NCBI RefSeq assembly: GCF_020283565.1
Contig: NW_025721051.1
Coordinates: 62,001-126,000 of the forward strand
Direction: 5' to 3'
Origin: Trifolium pratense
Lineage: Eukaryota; Streptophyta; Magnoliopsida; Fabales; Fabaceae
Length of the DNA stretch: 64,000 bases
This document shows, in pieces, positions 11,035 through 21,836 of this stretch. The notes beneath the pieces are model-generated. The model was given only the letters and a program-made list of their open reading frames with translations, was not told where the DNA came from and ran no database searches. How positions within the stretch are numbered: the first letter of the stretch is position 1; each line of letters opens with the position of its first letter. A program made the translations under genes and the position numbers.

Positions 11035-11264
11035 TACCGACGGACAAAAGCAGTAAAGGCCACCCAAAGGGCACTACACTCTGGCAAGATTGTGAAGAAG
11101 CCTCAAAAGAAATCTAATAAACCCAATCCTTCGCGAAAGCCTTCCTCTTCAAGGACAGAAGAAATGCGGGTGCTATTCCAGACTGACATGATGGATAAAA
11201 AGCTGAAATAGAGAGGTTCTGGAACAGGAAAGAAGGCGAAGCAATCATTCAAAAGCAAGTCAAG
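11035..11264 (+). pseudogene. DEAD-box RNA helicase (RH28-like) C-terminal tail
   Basis: The reading is YRRTKAVKATQRALHSGKIV, KKPQKKSNKPNPSRKPSSSR, TEEMRVLFQTDMMDKKLK, a TAG stop, then GTGKKAKQSFKSKSR. This basic, low-complexity text resembles the extreme C-terminus of the plant nucleolar DEAD-box helicase RH28, used in ribosome biogenesis (AKAVKAV..A..GKIVKKP and the final SFKSKSRY). The helicase core is not present. The in-frame stop splits the tail. The exon runs straight into a splice donor and then PHD-protein text, a junction between unrelated genes. Confidence 0.7.
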
Positions 11265-11350
11265 GTATATCAATTAAAAAATCTAACATTTGAACTGAAA
11301 TATCTTAGCTACTGAAGTTTGAAATTTGAATTGGATTTATCTTTTTTCAG

Positions 11351-11838
11351 GGACAATGATTTGCACAGGTTACTTTTTATGCCTAATGGCCTACCAGACG
11401 GTGCTGAGTTGGCTTACTATGTCAAAGGACACGTGTCTGTCTTGATATTATCTCTTAATATTTTTTGTTTATGGATTGATCTGCATGTTATTTTTATTTT
11501 TCTTAAATATGTGACTTGACTAATGTGCTTTTCAGAAACTACTTGTAAGTTACAAACAAGGAAATGGTATAGTCTGTAGTTGTTGTGATGTAGAGGTATG
11601 TTCATATATCTACCGGAGTGAAAATGCTAAGATAAGCATTATGATTTCTGTTCACAGGTAAACAGATAAGCCCTTCACAGTTTGAAGCCCATGCTGGAAT
11701 GGCGGCTAGGCGTCAACCGTGAGTAGACTGTTAAATAACTAAATTGACTTTTCTATTTTTCTTCATATCAAAATGCTTTTTGTTCTTTTGCAGTTACCGC
11801 CACAAATATATACTTCCAATGGATTTGCATAGAGGTCA
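11351..11838 (+). pseudogene. PHD-finger/TDM-domain protein, four consecutive exons with a frameshift
   Basis: Four exons in order carry the conserved domain that precedes the PHD finger in plant PHD/acetyltransferase-like nuclear proteins: NDLHRLLFMPNGLPDGAELA (11,351-11,432), KLLVSYKQGNGIVCSCCDVE (11,536-11,595), ISPSQFEAHAGMAARRQP (11,666-11,718) and YRH followed, one base out of frame, by IYTSNG (from 11,794). The CSCC and EAHAG signatures are intact. The single-base slip in the last exon and the following stop remove the frame before the PHD zinc finger, which is not present. Confidence 0.85.
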
Positions 11839-13212
11839 CCATTTGGTAGAAGATCAAAAAGCTACTGTAAGTGCATTAGTTTCTACTCTTATCTACATTC
11901 TCTTTCTATAGCATGCCAGCTTTTATGTTGAACGGTATATCTAAAATGAGTTGTCTTTGCAGGAAACACAGATTGACACACCTGTGAAAAAGTTCGGTAC
12001 AGAGACTGATAGCAAATTAAGGAGATCATACATTGAATGTCAACATGTGTGTGCTTAAAATTTTATATCTAATATTCCAGGGTTCTTTATGCCACCATGG
12101 TCAAATTTCGTTTACAATTGTCAATTAGGACCTTTAATTCTCTTTGTATGAATCCCCTTTAATTCTCTTTTTGACAAAATATGATTTGGTTTTCATCCTC
12201 CTTATGCACTTTTGAAATCCTTGTTCGTTTGTCCTGCAGCAACAATTACAAGCACTACTTGAAGACAGGGAAATATACAGTACATAATGGTACATTTATT
12301 AATCGTGCAATGTTCACTAAGAGCTTCATTTAGGCAGAATGTGGAATCTATCAAACCACGTCATATTGCATTCCAAGGTAATTATGTTTGAATATGCTAT
12401 TGGTTTATTAAAAACATAACTAAACAGAATGGAACTGATTATATCATTAAAAAATATTTGTACTCTGGGATTGGATATCCATCCATTGGACACCCCTAGT
12501 CAAGACTGACAGTATAGCTTAGTATGTATGGTAGTCAAGCATTACTGCTTTCCTGCATATTTTATAGAATGTTGCATAAATTTTTTTATAGAACTGAATT
12601 GTGCTTTAGATGCTACCTAATGTCAAATATGAATTGCATATTTGAAATTTGAGGGTATCTATCTTTGTGTGTGTATATGTTTGTGTATTGCATGTTTTTG
12701 CTGTATCTTTTCTGCTGTGATATTTTTGCATGTGCTATAATTGTTAGAGTAGTAAAAAAACTGTTGGGTAGTCAGTTATAGTTCTACTGGGAAGCGCTAA
12801 CTGAGAATTATTATAAATTCTAGAATCTAAGAAGATTCAATGACCTTTCACAGTGCAGCACATATATTAACCTAATTTTTTTTTTCTTCGTGGAAATCAT
12901 TTTCTATTATATCCTTCCTGTGGTGTTCACTGGAAGCCATTGAGGTTGTTAATTTGTTCGTATTATGGTTTCTGTGGTGTAAATGCCGTTATAATTCGGG
13001 GGGATGTTGATGAGTGCCATCTTATTTGTGGCATTTTAGATTACAAATGTGACGCTGTTACATATTTAGGTGAAGCTGCTATTGCTGAGTTTTCTCAATT
13101 AAATTTTATATCATAGTTACATAGCGTTTAGAAAGCATAATTTCTTTGTCATTGCTTTTTTTGTTTTTTTTTTTAAATATTTTGTTACACCAAACCTTAT
13201 CATTGCTAACAG
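11839..13212. other. Spacer with direct repeat copy 2 and unidentified exon-like pieces
   Basis: It contains an unrecognised reading at 11,964-12,047 (ETQIDTPVKKFGTETDSKLR). It also holds the second copy of the 10,694 repeat at about 12,255-12,432, preceded by QQLQALLEDREI text after a CTGCAG acceptor. The remainder is T-rich intron-like DNA. Confidence 0.45.
12255..12432. repeat. Internal direct repeat, copy 2 (copy 1 at 10,694-10,870)
   Basis: Near-identical to copy 1, including the CATATTGCATTCCAAGG donor edge and the following intron sequence. Because intron and exon are duplicated together, this is a DNA-level duplication. Confidence 0.85.
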
Positions 13213-13288
13213 GAATCTCCGAGTTGCTTTCATTCATGTTGATGAAAGTACAACTGATGAAAGAACCCGACGGGTGTTAGAGGAAAGG
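13213..13288 (+). pseudogene. Possible callose synthase exon (LRVAFIHVDES)
   Basis: After an AACAG acceptor the text NLRVAFIHVDESTTDERTRR followed by VLEER runs to a GTAGT donor. Callose synthases have a similar LRVAYID-E stretch just before the KEIYSIKLPG segment found 600 bp further on, so position and order fit. The second half does not match well, and the call is tentative. Confidence 0.45.
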
Positions 13289-13484
13289 TAGTATAGATTC
13301 TAATAGGTGACATTTCCCAATGTCAATAATTTTTAGTTTTGAAAACATTGAACCATGACTCTTGTTATTACCACCGTCATCTATTTCTTCATTTCGATTA
13401 TGGTTTCCAGTCCCTCACAGTTATATATTTCCAATGTCTCTAGTAGCACTAGGCATCGAGAAGTTGACACTTCAAATAGGGAAA

Positions 13485-13766
13485 CTAACATCTGGCAATG
13501 TCAACTATGATGGTAAGATTGCAGAGGTTTAGCTTACCTTTAAACAAGCTTTGCAAATGGTCACAATCATTGATTGATAGATTTTCTAAATTGTTCAAAG
13601 ATTCAAAGGAAAGGGGTCCACTGAATAGTTCTTCCAAATTTTTCAATCCTTTCAATTCTAGTACAACCAACTTGGACAAGACATTTGGTTCTTGAGAACC
13701 AATGGTGTCAACAAGGCACTGTAGTTGTGAAATCCTACCCAAATGAAGTTCAACAAGATCATTCAA
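13485..13766 (-). pseudogene. CC-NBS-LRR resistance-protein LRR fragment, antisense
   Basis: On the minus strand 93 open codons read MNDLVELHLGRISQLQCLVD, then LELKGLKNLEELFSGPLSFE, SLNNLENLSINDCDHLQSLF and KGKLNLCNLTIIV. These are irregular leucine-rich repeats of the type found in the C-terminal half of legume CC-NBS-LRR immune receptors. The NB-ARC domain and N-terminus are absent. It lies between two callose synthase pieces on the opposite strand and is the only clear minus-strand gene piece in the left mosaic, so it probably arrived separately. Confidence 0.85.
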
Positions 13767-13894
13767 AGCTTGTCAAAAAGATCAGGTGAGAAAAAGCTTT
13801 GACTAATGCCATTTTTGACTCACTATTATATAGCATTTACAGTTTTTATCCTTAAATGTTGTGTTCTACCTTGACGGATTCTTTATGTTTTTCT

Positions 13895-14026
13895 TGCACA
13901 AAGGAAATATATTCTATCAAAGTTCCTGGGGATCCAAAGGTTGGTGAAGGAAAGACAGAGAACCAAAACCATGCGATAATAATATTCACACGTGGTGATG
14001 CGCTTCAAACTATTGATATGAATCAG
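13895..14026 (+). pseudogene. Callose synthase exon fragment 2 (catalytic region)
   Basis: The exon reads [40 protein letters not shown] and NQ, and stops at a GTCAGG donor. This is the highly conserved cytosolic glucan-synthase region of plant callose synthases (normally [36 protein letters not shown]). One extra isoleucine codon is present, from a run of three ATA codons where two isoleucines are usual. Its expected partner exons are missing on both sides. Confidence 0.92.
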
Positions 14027-15812
14027 GTCAGGGACATTGCTTCGTGATGATTTGCTCGTTCTGTATATTCAACTTTTATGCATGATGTTTTCGTACATTT
14101 TTTATATCAAAATGGTTATTGCAGTATTCTATAGTTTAGTTATGATAATCGTAGTTAGCTAACAGTTAATTGTTAACTCGATAATAATAGTCGGTAGTTA
14201 GTTAACTAGCATACCTCATAAATATTACTAATTTGAAATTGTAATAAACTGAATCGATAATCAAATTATATTTTCATTTCGATTCACAAATTATGTTTCT
14301 CTTTGAAGGGAAAGTAGCAGGTGGTAATGGATGGCAAGTGCTTAGCTGATCATCATGTGCACTGGTCTTCTAATCAGCTTGATCCAATGCAAGGTGGATT
14401 TTTTGTTCTGAATTTTTTCCTTCATAGTTGTCAAATCCTAAGTCCTAACTGTATGCATATCCCTTAAGCTATTGTTTCCTACACAGTATTATCTTGTTGA
14501 AGTTGTCATTAGTTAATGTGTGTCCGGTCATATTCTTCTTTAATGGTTCGGTTACTTTTTATTTCATTTTATTTGGTGCATCCTTTCTTTTAAATATTCC
14601 ACTTGGTGCGATATGTACATACAGATAATGACTTGTCTATCATTCATCTTAAAAGCATGAAGTTCATTGATGTGGTTTCTTGTGTTTGGTGTAACCTCCC
14701 TAAATACTTAGAAAACAATAATGTGACCTGTATCTCCTGTTGTTGACAACCTGCTGAAGACCAGATGTTTAGTAAAACTACGACGATTTTGAAGATTTGA
14801 ATTTTCTTAATAGATAATTATTATGTGTTTGGCCTATTTTTTTATGCAAAAAATAACCCTTTTTATTGTTGTCTAATCATTACCTCTGTTTTATTTTATT
14901 TTTCAATTTTTAAAGATTGATATGCTCATATTAGTTGTCTAATCTTTAAACTTTCTTTCTGAAGGGAAATAATGGTAACTTTTGGGATTTTATGACTTCC
15001 AAATTCACAAGTCCCGTGATGAATCAAGGTGTGCTAATTAGACTCGGATGATCTTCTGCCGCTACTACCTGATATGAGTCCTTTCGGTCATGATATAATT
15101 TTATCCAGTTGGCGAGCTCAATTGAGTAATAATGGTTCAAACCCTTCCTTGTTTAGAGCAGTCTATAATGCATCTGGATGGCCATAGCCATGGTTTATCG
15201 AAGGTACTTTTCTGAACCAAATCACAGTTTCCACCCCTGTGCTAGATAAATCAAAGTTCATAAAACATTGAAGCTTGCACCTTTGCTATTTAATATTTAT
15301 ATATTTATTCCATATGCTTGTTCATTGTTGTAACAATGTTGTTCACTTGGGGAGAAAACAGGATTATTCCAAATGATATTTAGCCCTTATCCCGCCTTTT
15401 TTTATATTGACTTGCCTTTTGTGAAGTAAATTCATGTCAATATTAAAAAACCACTACCTTGCCCAAGACGAAACCAAAAGTTGGCTTTATGTTTATGATT
15501 ATGATGATGCGTTGCTTATAAACCTCTCTTTCATTCTGATTTATTCCGCCGCATGCATTCTGAGTTTTGACTTATGCTGATCCACTCCCGCCTTAGGTTT
15601 AGGCTTCTATCTCTCTTTCTCCGATACATTCCAATCTTCGCTTTATGATGATGATGATGATGATGCGTTGCTTATAAATCTCCAATCAAGGTCTTTTGTA
15701 TGCATGATTATTTTCAATTCCACTAGTTTGTTTGTTTATTTTTCTGTTTGTTGCTTCTCATATTCCCTAACTAACTAACAACATTCCACATTACTTATAG
15801 TCTCATACAAGA
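14027..15812. other. Spacer containing two dispersed repeats
   Basis: Positions about 14,367-14,882 are a duplicated block (see separate entry). Positions about 15,400-15,540 are the second copy of the 8,070 repeat, followed by a short GATGAT run at 15,649-15,665. A weak coding-like piece at 15,000-15,205 is not recognised. The rest is intron-like. Confidence 0.45.
14367..14882. repeat. Long direct repeat, copy 1 (copy 2 at 20,483-20,994)
   Basis: About 515 bp from TCTTCTAATCAGCTTGATCC to TTGTTGTCTAATCATTA is repeated 6.1 kb downstream with only scattered differences. No exon is recognised in it. The right edge is sharp: copy 1 continues with CCTCTG and copy 2 with GGTTTT. Confidence 0.92.
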
Positions 15813-16033
15813 ATGGCTAACTTAGCTTTGCCCGGGTAGACAACTATATGGCCACTTCTGATTTGCTTAATGAGTTGACCAAACCCACTTTTAGGGCCGA
15901 TCCTGATCTCGAACTTAAATTGAATAATATCATCATACAACAACTTGACGATGCTGCTGGTGATGTTTCTGGACTTGCTTTAAAATGGTACAAAATGGAC
16001 CTAATAACCACCCTACGATATAGTAACTTCTGG
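15813..16033 (+). pseudogene. CAND1: CAND1 N-terminal exon fragment
   Basis: CAND1 exchanges substrate receptors on cullin-RING ubiquitin ligases. The copy begins at the natural ATG (MANLAL) but hits TAG at 15,837 because the stretch that should lead to YRYMATSDL is shortened. The true frame resumes as MATSDLLNELTKPTFRADPD, LELKLNNIIIQQLDDAAGDV and SGLALK, the first HEAT repeats of the protein. After that similarity ends abruptly, where CLAPLVKKV is expected, and unrelated codons run to a GTAAG donor. Confidence 0.9.
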
Positions 16034-16558
16034 TAAGTAATAACAAGAATTTATTATTATGTACCTTCTGGTATGATAGAAATGTATGATTTGAACTAGG
16101 TCTGAACGATTAATGTTACTAGATCCGAATGCAATTGAAGCTCACCAACAATTTCAATAGGTAAAAATAAGTTTGTATATAGAAAGGGATAGGCCAATTT
16201 AACTAGTAGAACTCTGAATTGACCCTTAAGTTCCCATAAATCAAGTAAAATGCTTTAAATGGTTGAATATATGTACAAATTTTATTTGTGGATTGATTTT
16301 CATAAGAGCATTTAGACACGTGCACTATTGTATTATCATATGAACTTAATGGGTCCAGCTCAACCAGAGAGGTATTTTTCGAGGTATGACTTTTGTCCTG
16401 TCCTGTCAACAATCTTGTTTCCAATTCCCTTCAATGTCGTGATTATTTTATTTTTCTTGTACATAAATTTAATTAGTAGTTGGGGCAAAGAGTTTCTCTT
16501 TTTCTCTATTCATATATTTTAATTAATTCTTATATGTATTTTGATGATCGGCTCACAG
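16034..16558. other. Spacer between CAND1 and HDR pieces
   Basis: AT-rich. A short reading near 16,337-16,385 (LMGPAQPERYFSRYD) could be exon debris but is not recognised. Confidence 0.4.
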
Positions 16559-17845
16559 GGAAACTGGTGGAGAGGAGAATGATGCGCAAGTATATCGTGT
16601 GGAAAACGTTACTGAGTACTTTATAAGCTTCAACACAATTTGTGATGCTATTCAGGTATTTCCACTTCTCTAGTTCTTGATGTTATTGCTTCAACACAAT
16701 TTGTGCAGCTCTTAGCCAGTTCTACATCGCACTGTTATGCATAATATATATTTTTGGCCAGTGGCCATTCTATATGCCTTCATTCTAATCAAACAGTTAT
16801 TTTGAATTTCCTTTTAGGAGCGACAAGATGCTATTTACATGCTGGTGGAGAAAGATATGGATTGTATGTTAGTTGTTGGTGGTTGGAACTCGAATAATAC
16901 ATCGCACCTTCAAGAGATAGCTGAGGAACGCGGAATTCCTTCTTACTGGATTGATAGTGAGCAAATAATTGGTCCAGGAAACAGAATAGCACATAAATTG
17001 AATGTAAGCAAACTGTTTTATAAGCTTCTTAGGAAATAAGCTGAAAACAGTTTATGGACATTTCATAAACTGTTTTCGTATACTCTCCCAAGCGGTCTCA
17101 CAAGTGCTTATGTCAATAGATAAACTCAATCAAGTCAATTCAAAGAGTCCTTTATACCTCATGTCACCAACTGTTATTAGTTCTTTTTCACTATTAATAA
17201 TAATGTTTATAGTTTCATCTTTCAGCATGGCGAACTTGTGGAGAAAGAAAACTTTCTACCAAAGGGTCCATTAAGGATTGGTGTAGCATCTGGTGCATCT
17301 ACACCAGATAAGGTATATTCTCTTGCTTTGCATGTGAAGTGATAAACACTTGTTCCCTTCCATTGTTGTTCGTTTTTTGTAAATTTCATCGGCATAGTTC
17401 TGCTCATGCAATTAATATACTTCCGGCCTCCATTGTAAACCAACATGAAGCAATGTTGTCAAAATGAGGCTATGGTGGTGCTATAGCGTTTATATCATTG
17501 AGGAATATAAACAAATCATTATTGTTCCATGATATGCTATTTAGTACAAAAATAATAAAATTTTGAAACAAGTACAAATTGTTTTAAAACAGTCTCTATT
17601 GCTGCGTTATAGCGTTGTAGCATAGCGGAATTTCGAACCACAATAGACAGACTGGAAATGGCCGGTGCAAATGGCCTGTTTCATATTTAACTTTCAAATA
17701 TTGTGCTTTGGCAGTTTATGTTGATAATATTCAATTGAAGTTCGTTTAATACTATTTTGCATCATTAGATTTCACACAGGTCGTGGAAGACGCACTTATC
17801 AAGGTGTTTGACTTGAAAAGGGAAGAAGCATTGCAACTCACGTAA
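16559..17845 (+). pseudogene. ISPH: HDR/IspH (4-hydroxy-3-methylbut-2-enyl diphosphate reductase), last four exons
   Basis: HDR is the last enzyme of the plastid MEP isoprenoid pathway, an iron-sulfur reductase making IPP and DMAPP. Exons at 16,559-16,655, 16,818-17,003, 17,226-17,312 and 17,780-17,845 run in the right order and phase to the natural stop. They carry [83 protein letters not shown] and VVEDALIKVFDLKREEALQL. The cluster-ligand cysteine of the TICDA motif is present. The first of these exons has a small indel near MMRKY that shifts frame before ENVTEY. The N-terminal half, including the other cluster cysteines and the transit peptide, is absent. Confidence 0.95.
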
Positions 17846-19469
17846 AGTAGGTTTGCATACATACATTATTAAATGTGTAAATGACATGTGAGACTTGAAT
17901 TAAAGGCTATGTTACAATTCAACTTGTAGAATTTATAAATGAGAAACCTCAATGTAAAATGAAATAAATTCTTCCATTTGTTATCATAGACCAATAATCT
18001 ATTAGCACTAAGATCATCCATGCATTTGTAAACTCTGGCTGCAAGGACATGAAAATATATCTCTATTGATGGCATGAAAAATGGAATAACTTAATACAAT
18101 CTCTATTGTATGTTTCCTCTGCAAATTACTGTTCACGGAGGTATATTATTTTAACTTAAAATTTAAATTAATAATGTATTGGGTTTCGGAAATATAATTC
18201 TTTGCTTGTTATGAAATGTTTTTATATAACCATTTCAATTAAAATGTTTTTAAATAACCATATTTTTCATATAAAAATGCACAGGGTGATATAATATTGG
18301 AATGCAGCAAATGGGATTGCAGGCTCGTCTTATGAGCCAAGCTTTGCATAAGATGTCTGGAATTTTCTTCAAAGCTGGTTGTCCATATATAATATAAGGT
18401 GCTTGTATTTGATTAATATAATTACTTTACTGGAATACTATGCATTTAATTATATGCATTTAGTTTTAAATCATGAGTTCAATGATATATGCCATTGTTA
18501 AATCTCTTGCTTTAGTTTTATGGTTTGAGTTTGTCTTCACTTTTGTAGATTGGTGTCTACAATGGAAATGGCGGAATTGCATTGAAGTTTTTTGCATTGG
18601 ATTGGCTAGAAGTTTGTCCTATAAGGGAAGATAAAGTCATTAAGCACAATAACCTTTTTCACCACATTCTGGTTATATTTTATCTTAAACTTTCTGTTGC
18701 TATTTGGTCTTTCTACTCCAAAATATATTTGTTCCTAATATGAACAACTAATCTGCATTTTGACTACATTTTAGGCCGAAAGAGATAAAGAAACTGGCCT
18801 TTAAGTTCGTTTAGGAGTCCAAAAGAGCAAGGTAACCACAACATTCCTCTATGTGAAGTTTTTTCTTTTCAGAAATACGTTTGAATCTAACTACCAAGTA
18901 TATTCCCAAACTTTTCTACATAGTTAGTTTTCTTTGTTTTTGCAATTCCAACAATTTTTTTTTTCAATTCCCACCTTCCATTGACTTGCTCATTCACTTC
19001 AGTCCCTTAATTTTGTTTTTGCCACTTCTTTTGTTATCATTTTCTCTCTCTATTTTCCGGTCATTTGAGATATATATTAATAAGAATATCTCCTAAATTA
19101 GAAGCATAATGGAGAACTAGAATCTGCTATCCTTTCCTAAATGGGTATCCCTCACAAATTGTGAAATCACAAGACCGACCTGATCACAAGAAACCATCAT
19201 TTGGCTAATCTTACTAAATATCGGGACCAACCACACCGACCTTTCTGCTCCTCAAAGCTTTCAATTGTAAGTTAGATTTGACCAGCTGATAATTGCCGCC
19301 GAACTTGAACTCTAGCAGGTTGGCAATTTTCACCTTTCTTTACATATTCAAGGTGTTTGTTTTATACTTTATTGATGTTGTCGGCAGACCTGACATGGTC
19401 AGAAAAACACTGAAACCATCCAAGATGAGTTTTTACTACGATAAGTTGACTGAAATATATCTCCAAGTC

Positions 19470-19553
<84 letters not shown>

Positions 19554-19555
19554 CA
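17846..19555. other. Spacer with unidentified exon-like pieces and a dispersed repeat
   Basis: Possible exons are at about 18,300-18,400 (GLQARLMSQALHKMSGIFFK) and 18,549-18,645 (IGVYNGNGGIALKFFALDWL). Neither is recognised. Positions 18,713-18,845 repeat the block at 10,905. The remainder is T-rich. Confidence 0.4.
19472..19552. repeat. (TTA)n microsatellite, about 27 units
   Basis: An uninterrupted trinucleotide run directly in front of the callose synthase exon at about 19,556. It fills the position where the intron's polypyrimidine tract should be. Confidence 0.97.
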
Positions 19556-19651
19556 GAAGAAGAAGAAGACTCAGAAAGCTGCAAACAATGATAATGGGAA
19601 GGCGCCTCCTTCATCCTGGAGAAATCATGATGATTTTAATGAGTATTTCTG
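19556..19651 (+). pseudogene. Callose synthase exon fragment 3
   Basis: The reading KTQKAANNDNGKAPPSSWRN then HDDFNEYFW ends at a CTG|GTAAA donor. Callose synthases have a matching stretch (NGKAPHSSWRNYDDFNEYFW) in the N-terminal cytosolic part. In the protein this lies upstream of the catalytic segment found at 13.9 kb, so these callose exons are not in gene order in the window. Confidence 0.85.
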
Positions 19652-20482
19652 GTAAAAACATCTTTAGCAACCATCACTTTTATTTGAATTGTAATTGTTT
19701 CTTATCTGTAGCTAACTGAGTTTGTTGCCTATAAATAGGAATGCGTGGTTGAGAGGAAGTGAGAGTTATTTGATGCAAATTAGAATTTGAACTAGGCAGA
19801 TAATTGGTTAATAATTACAGATAATCTACACCATTATATAAAGGGAACTCTAACTTAACTGTCACTAAACTAACTACTAATTTTGGTGTGACAAATTTCT
19901 CGACTAATTTAACCTTAACAATTTGGTCATTTTTTAAATTTAAATTTGCATCACAATTATAGATAAAAAAACTAACTACCAAGTTTTGTTAATTATTTTT
20001 CTGGATACTATTCGTGGATTACTATTGCACTAAAATTTAGGTGTGTTTTGACACAACAATGCTACTTTTTAGTTGTCTCAGTATGGATATATTGCAAATT
20101 CTTCTTTCCATAATTGTGACATACTCGATTCGTGTAACTCATCTTACCCAATATTACTTACATTCCTTGGATAATGAACACTAAATGACTTGGAGCAGCT
20201 CCAGCGGGAGGTATTTCATAATAAGTCCGCCAGCATGTCACCCCAAAAACTCAACTTTTTCTCATTTCTTTGGCTGGAGTCCGCACATCAAATGAACGGA
20301 AAGGAAGCATCTCAGGTTAGTAACACTTTCAAGATTGATTAAATAATAATATGAGATATACAACAAGGCTTTTCCCTGATCCTCGAGATGTTGCTTTGAT
20401 TCAGATTAAGAACATTTTGGCATCTGTGTTGCTGATCATCATGGGCACTGGCTTAGCTGAGGGCTAGATATAAACAACTGCT
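19652..20482. other. Spacer with unidentified pieces
   Basis: AT-rich, with small possible exons at about 20,196-20,316 (LEQLQREVFHNKSASMSPQK) and 20,372-20,467 (DPRDVALIQIKNILASVLLI). Neither is recognised. The former overlaps a repeat of the 8,214 exon start. Confidence 0.4.
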
Positions 20483-20994
20483 CTTCTAATCAGCTTGATC
20501 CAATGCAAGGTGGATTTTTTGTTCTGAATTTTTTCCTTCATAGTTGTCAAATCCTAATTCCTAACTGTATGCATATCCCTTAAGCTATTGTTTCCTACAC
20601 AGTATTATCTTGTTGAAGTTGTCTTTAGTTAATGTGTGTCCGGTCATATTCTTCTTTAATGGTTCGGTTACTTTTTATTTCATTTTATTTGGTGCATCCT
20701 TTCTTTTAAATATTCCACTTGGTGCGATATGTACATACAGATAATGACTTGTCTATCATTCATCTTAAAGGCATGAAGTTCATTGATGTGGTTTCTTGTG
20801 TTTGGTGTAACCTCCCTAAATACTTAGAAAACAATAATGTGGCCTGTATCTCCGTTGACAACCTGCTAAAGACCAGATGTTTAGTAAAACTATGACGATT
20901 TTGAAGATTTGAATTTTCTTAATAGATAATTATTATGTGTTTGGCCTATTTTTTTATGCAAAAAATAACCCCTTTTATTGTTGTCTAATCATTA
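20483..20994. repeat. Long direct repeat, copy 2 (copy 1 at 14,367-14,882)
   Basis: Near-identical to copy 1. It abuts the left edge of the tRNA-ligase-containing repeat at about 20,995, so two duplicated segments are joined end to end here. Confidence 0.92.
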
Positions 20995-21836
20995 GGTTTT
21001 TTTAATAATTGTTTAAGTTGTTTCACTATGATTCATAGCAAGTTTGGCAACTGAACTCCTCATGCACGTGTTGCATTTTTGTATCTACAAAGGATGAATT
21101 TTACTGTGTCAACAAAATTAGCCCAAATTTTATGTAAAAAATAGACTTAAATATGTTTTTGGAATTGTGTGATGTAGTATTATTTCCTATCATATATATT
21201 CATCGGTATTTCTTGCTCTGAGCAGTGGTGGTTACAACAGTTACTGAATTGGGCAATGGAAAGCCAAAGTTCTATTCAACCCCTGATATAATCTCTTATT
21301 GCAGAAAATGGCTATTACCAACAAATCACATGTGGTTGTTCTCAACAAGGTGAGCATTCAGTATTTAAATAGACGTTCTTTATTATTCAAATTTCATAAA
21401 TGACTCAAAGTATGATATCATTTCTTTTAAACCTGTTTTCTTCAAATAATTTGATATACTGAAATTAATTAATGTTGCACTAGATTTAGAAGCACTGAAT
21501 AACCTTTTGTTTATGAAATGTGTAATTATATGATTAAAATCTGATGGGTTGGTATTCTATTTATTAAGTTCTTAGAGATCTCTGGTCTGTGAGATCAGCT
21601 TTTCTTTGTATATAGTAATATATAATATAATAGTAAATTTTTTTATTGAGAACCTTTATCTAAATGTAGAAAATCAGCCTCTTCCTTCTTTGCTGCCTAT
21701 GATGCCTTATGTGAGGGAGGTACTGCAACTTCTGTATGCAGGGCTCTTGATGAAATTGCGGACGTATCTGTACCAGGTATGAATGTTAAGTTAGCACTAT
21801 TTATTTAACTTGACATTATGTCTCATGCTCCACATA
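20995..21836. repeat. tRNA-ligase segmental repeat, copy 1 (copy 2 at 54,484-55,328)
   Basis: About 840 bp spanning two tRNA ligase exons and their introns, repeated 33.5 kb away on the same strand with few substitutions plus a small indel in an ATATA run. Homology starts near TTTTTTTAATAATTGTTTAAG and ends at CATGCTCCACAT. Confidence 0.93.

Noticed and set aside
19293..19655. 120-codon open frame with a long tyrosine run
   Set aside because: The run is the (TTA)n microsatellite. Only the last 32 codons are real callose synthase text.
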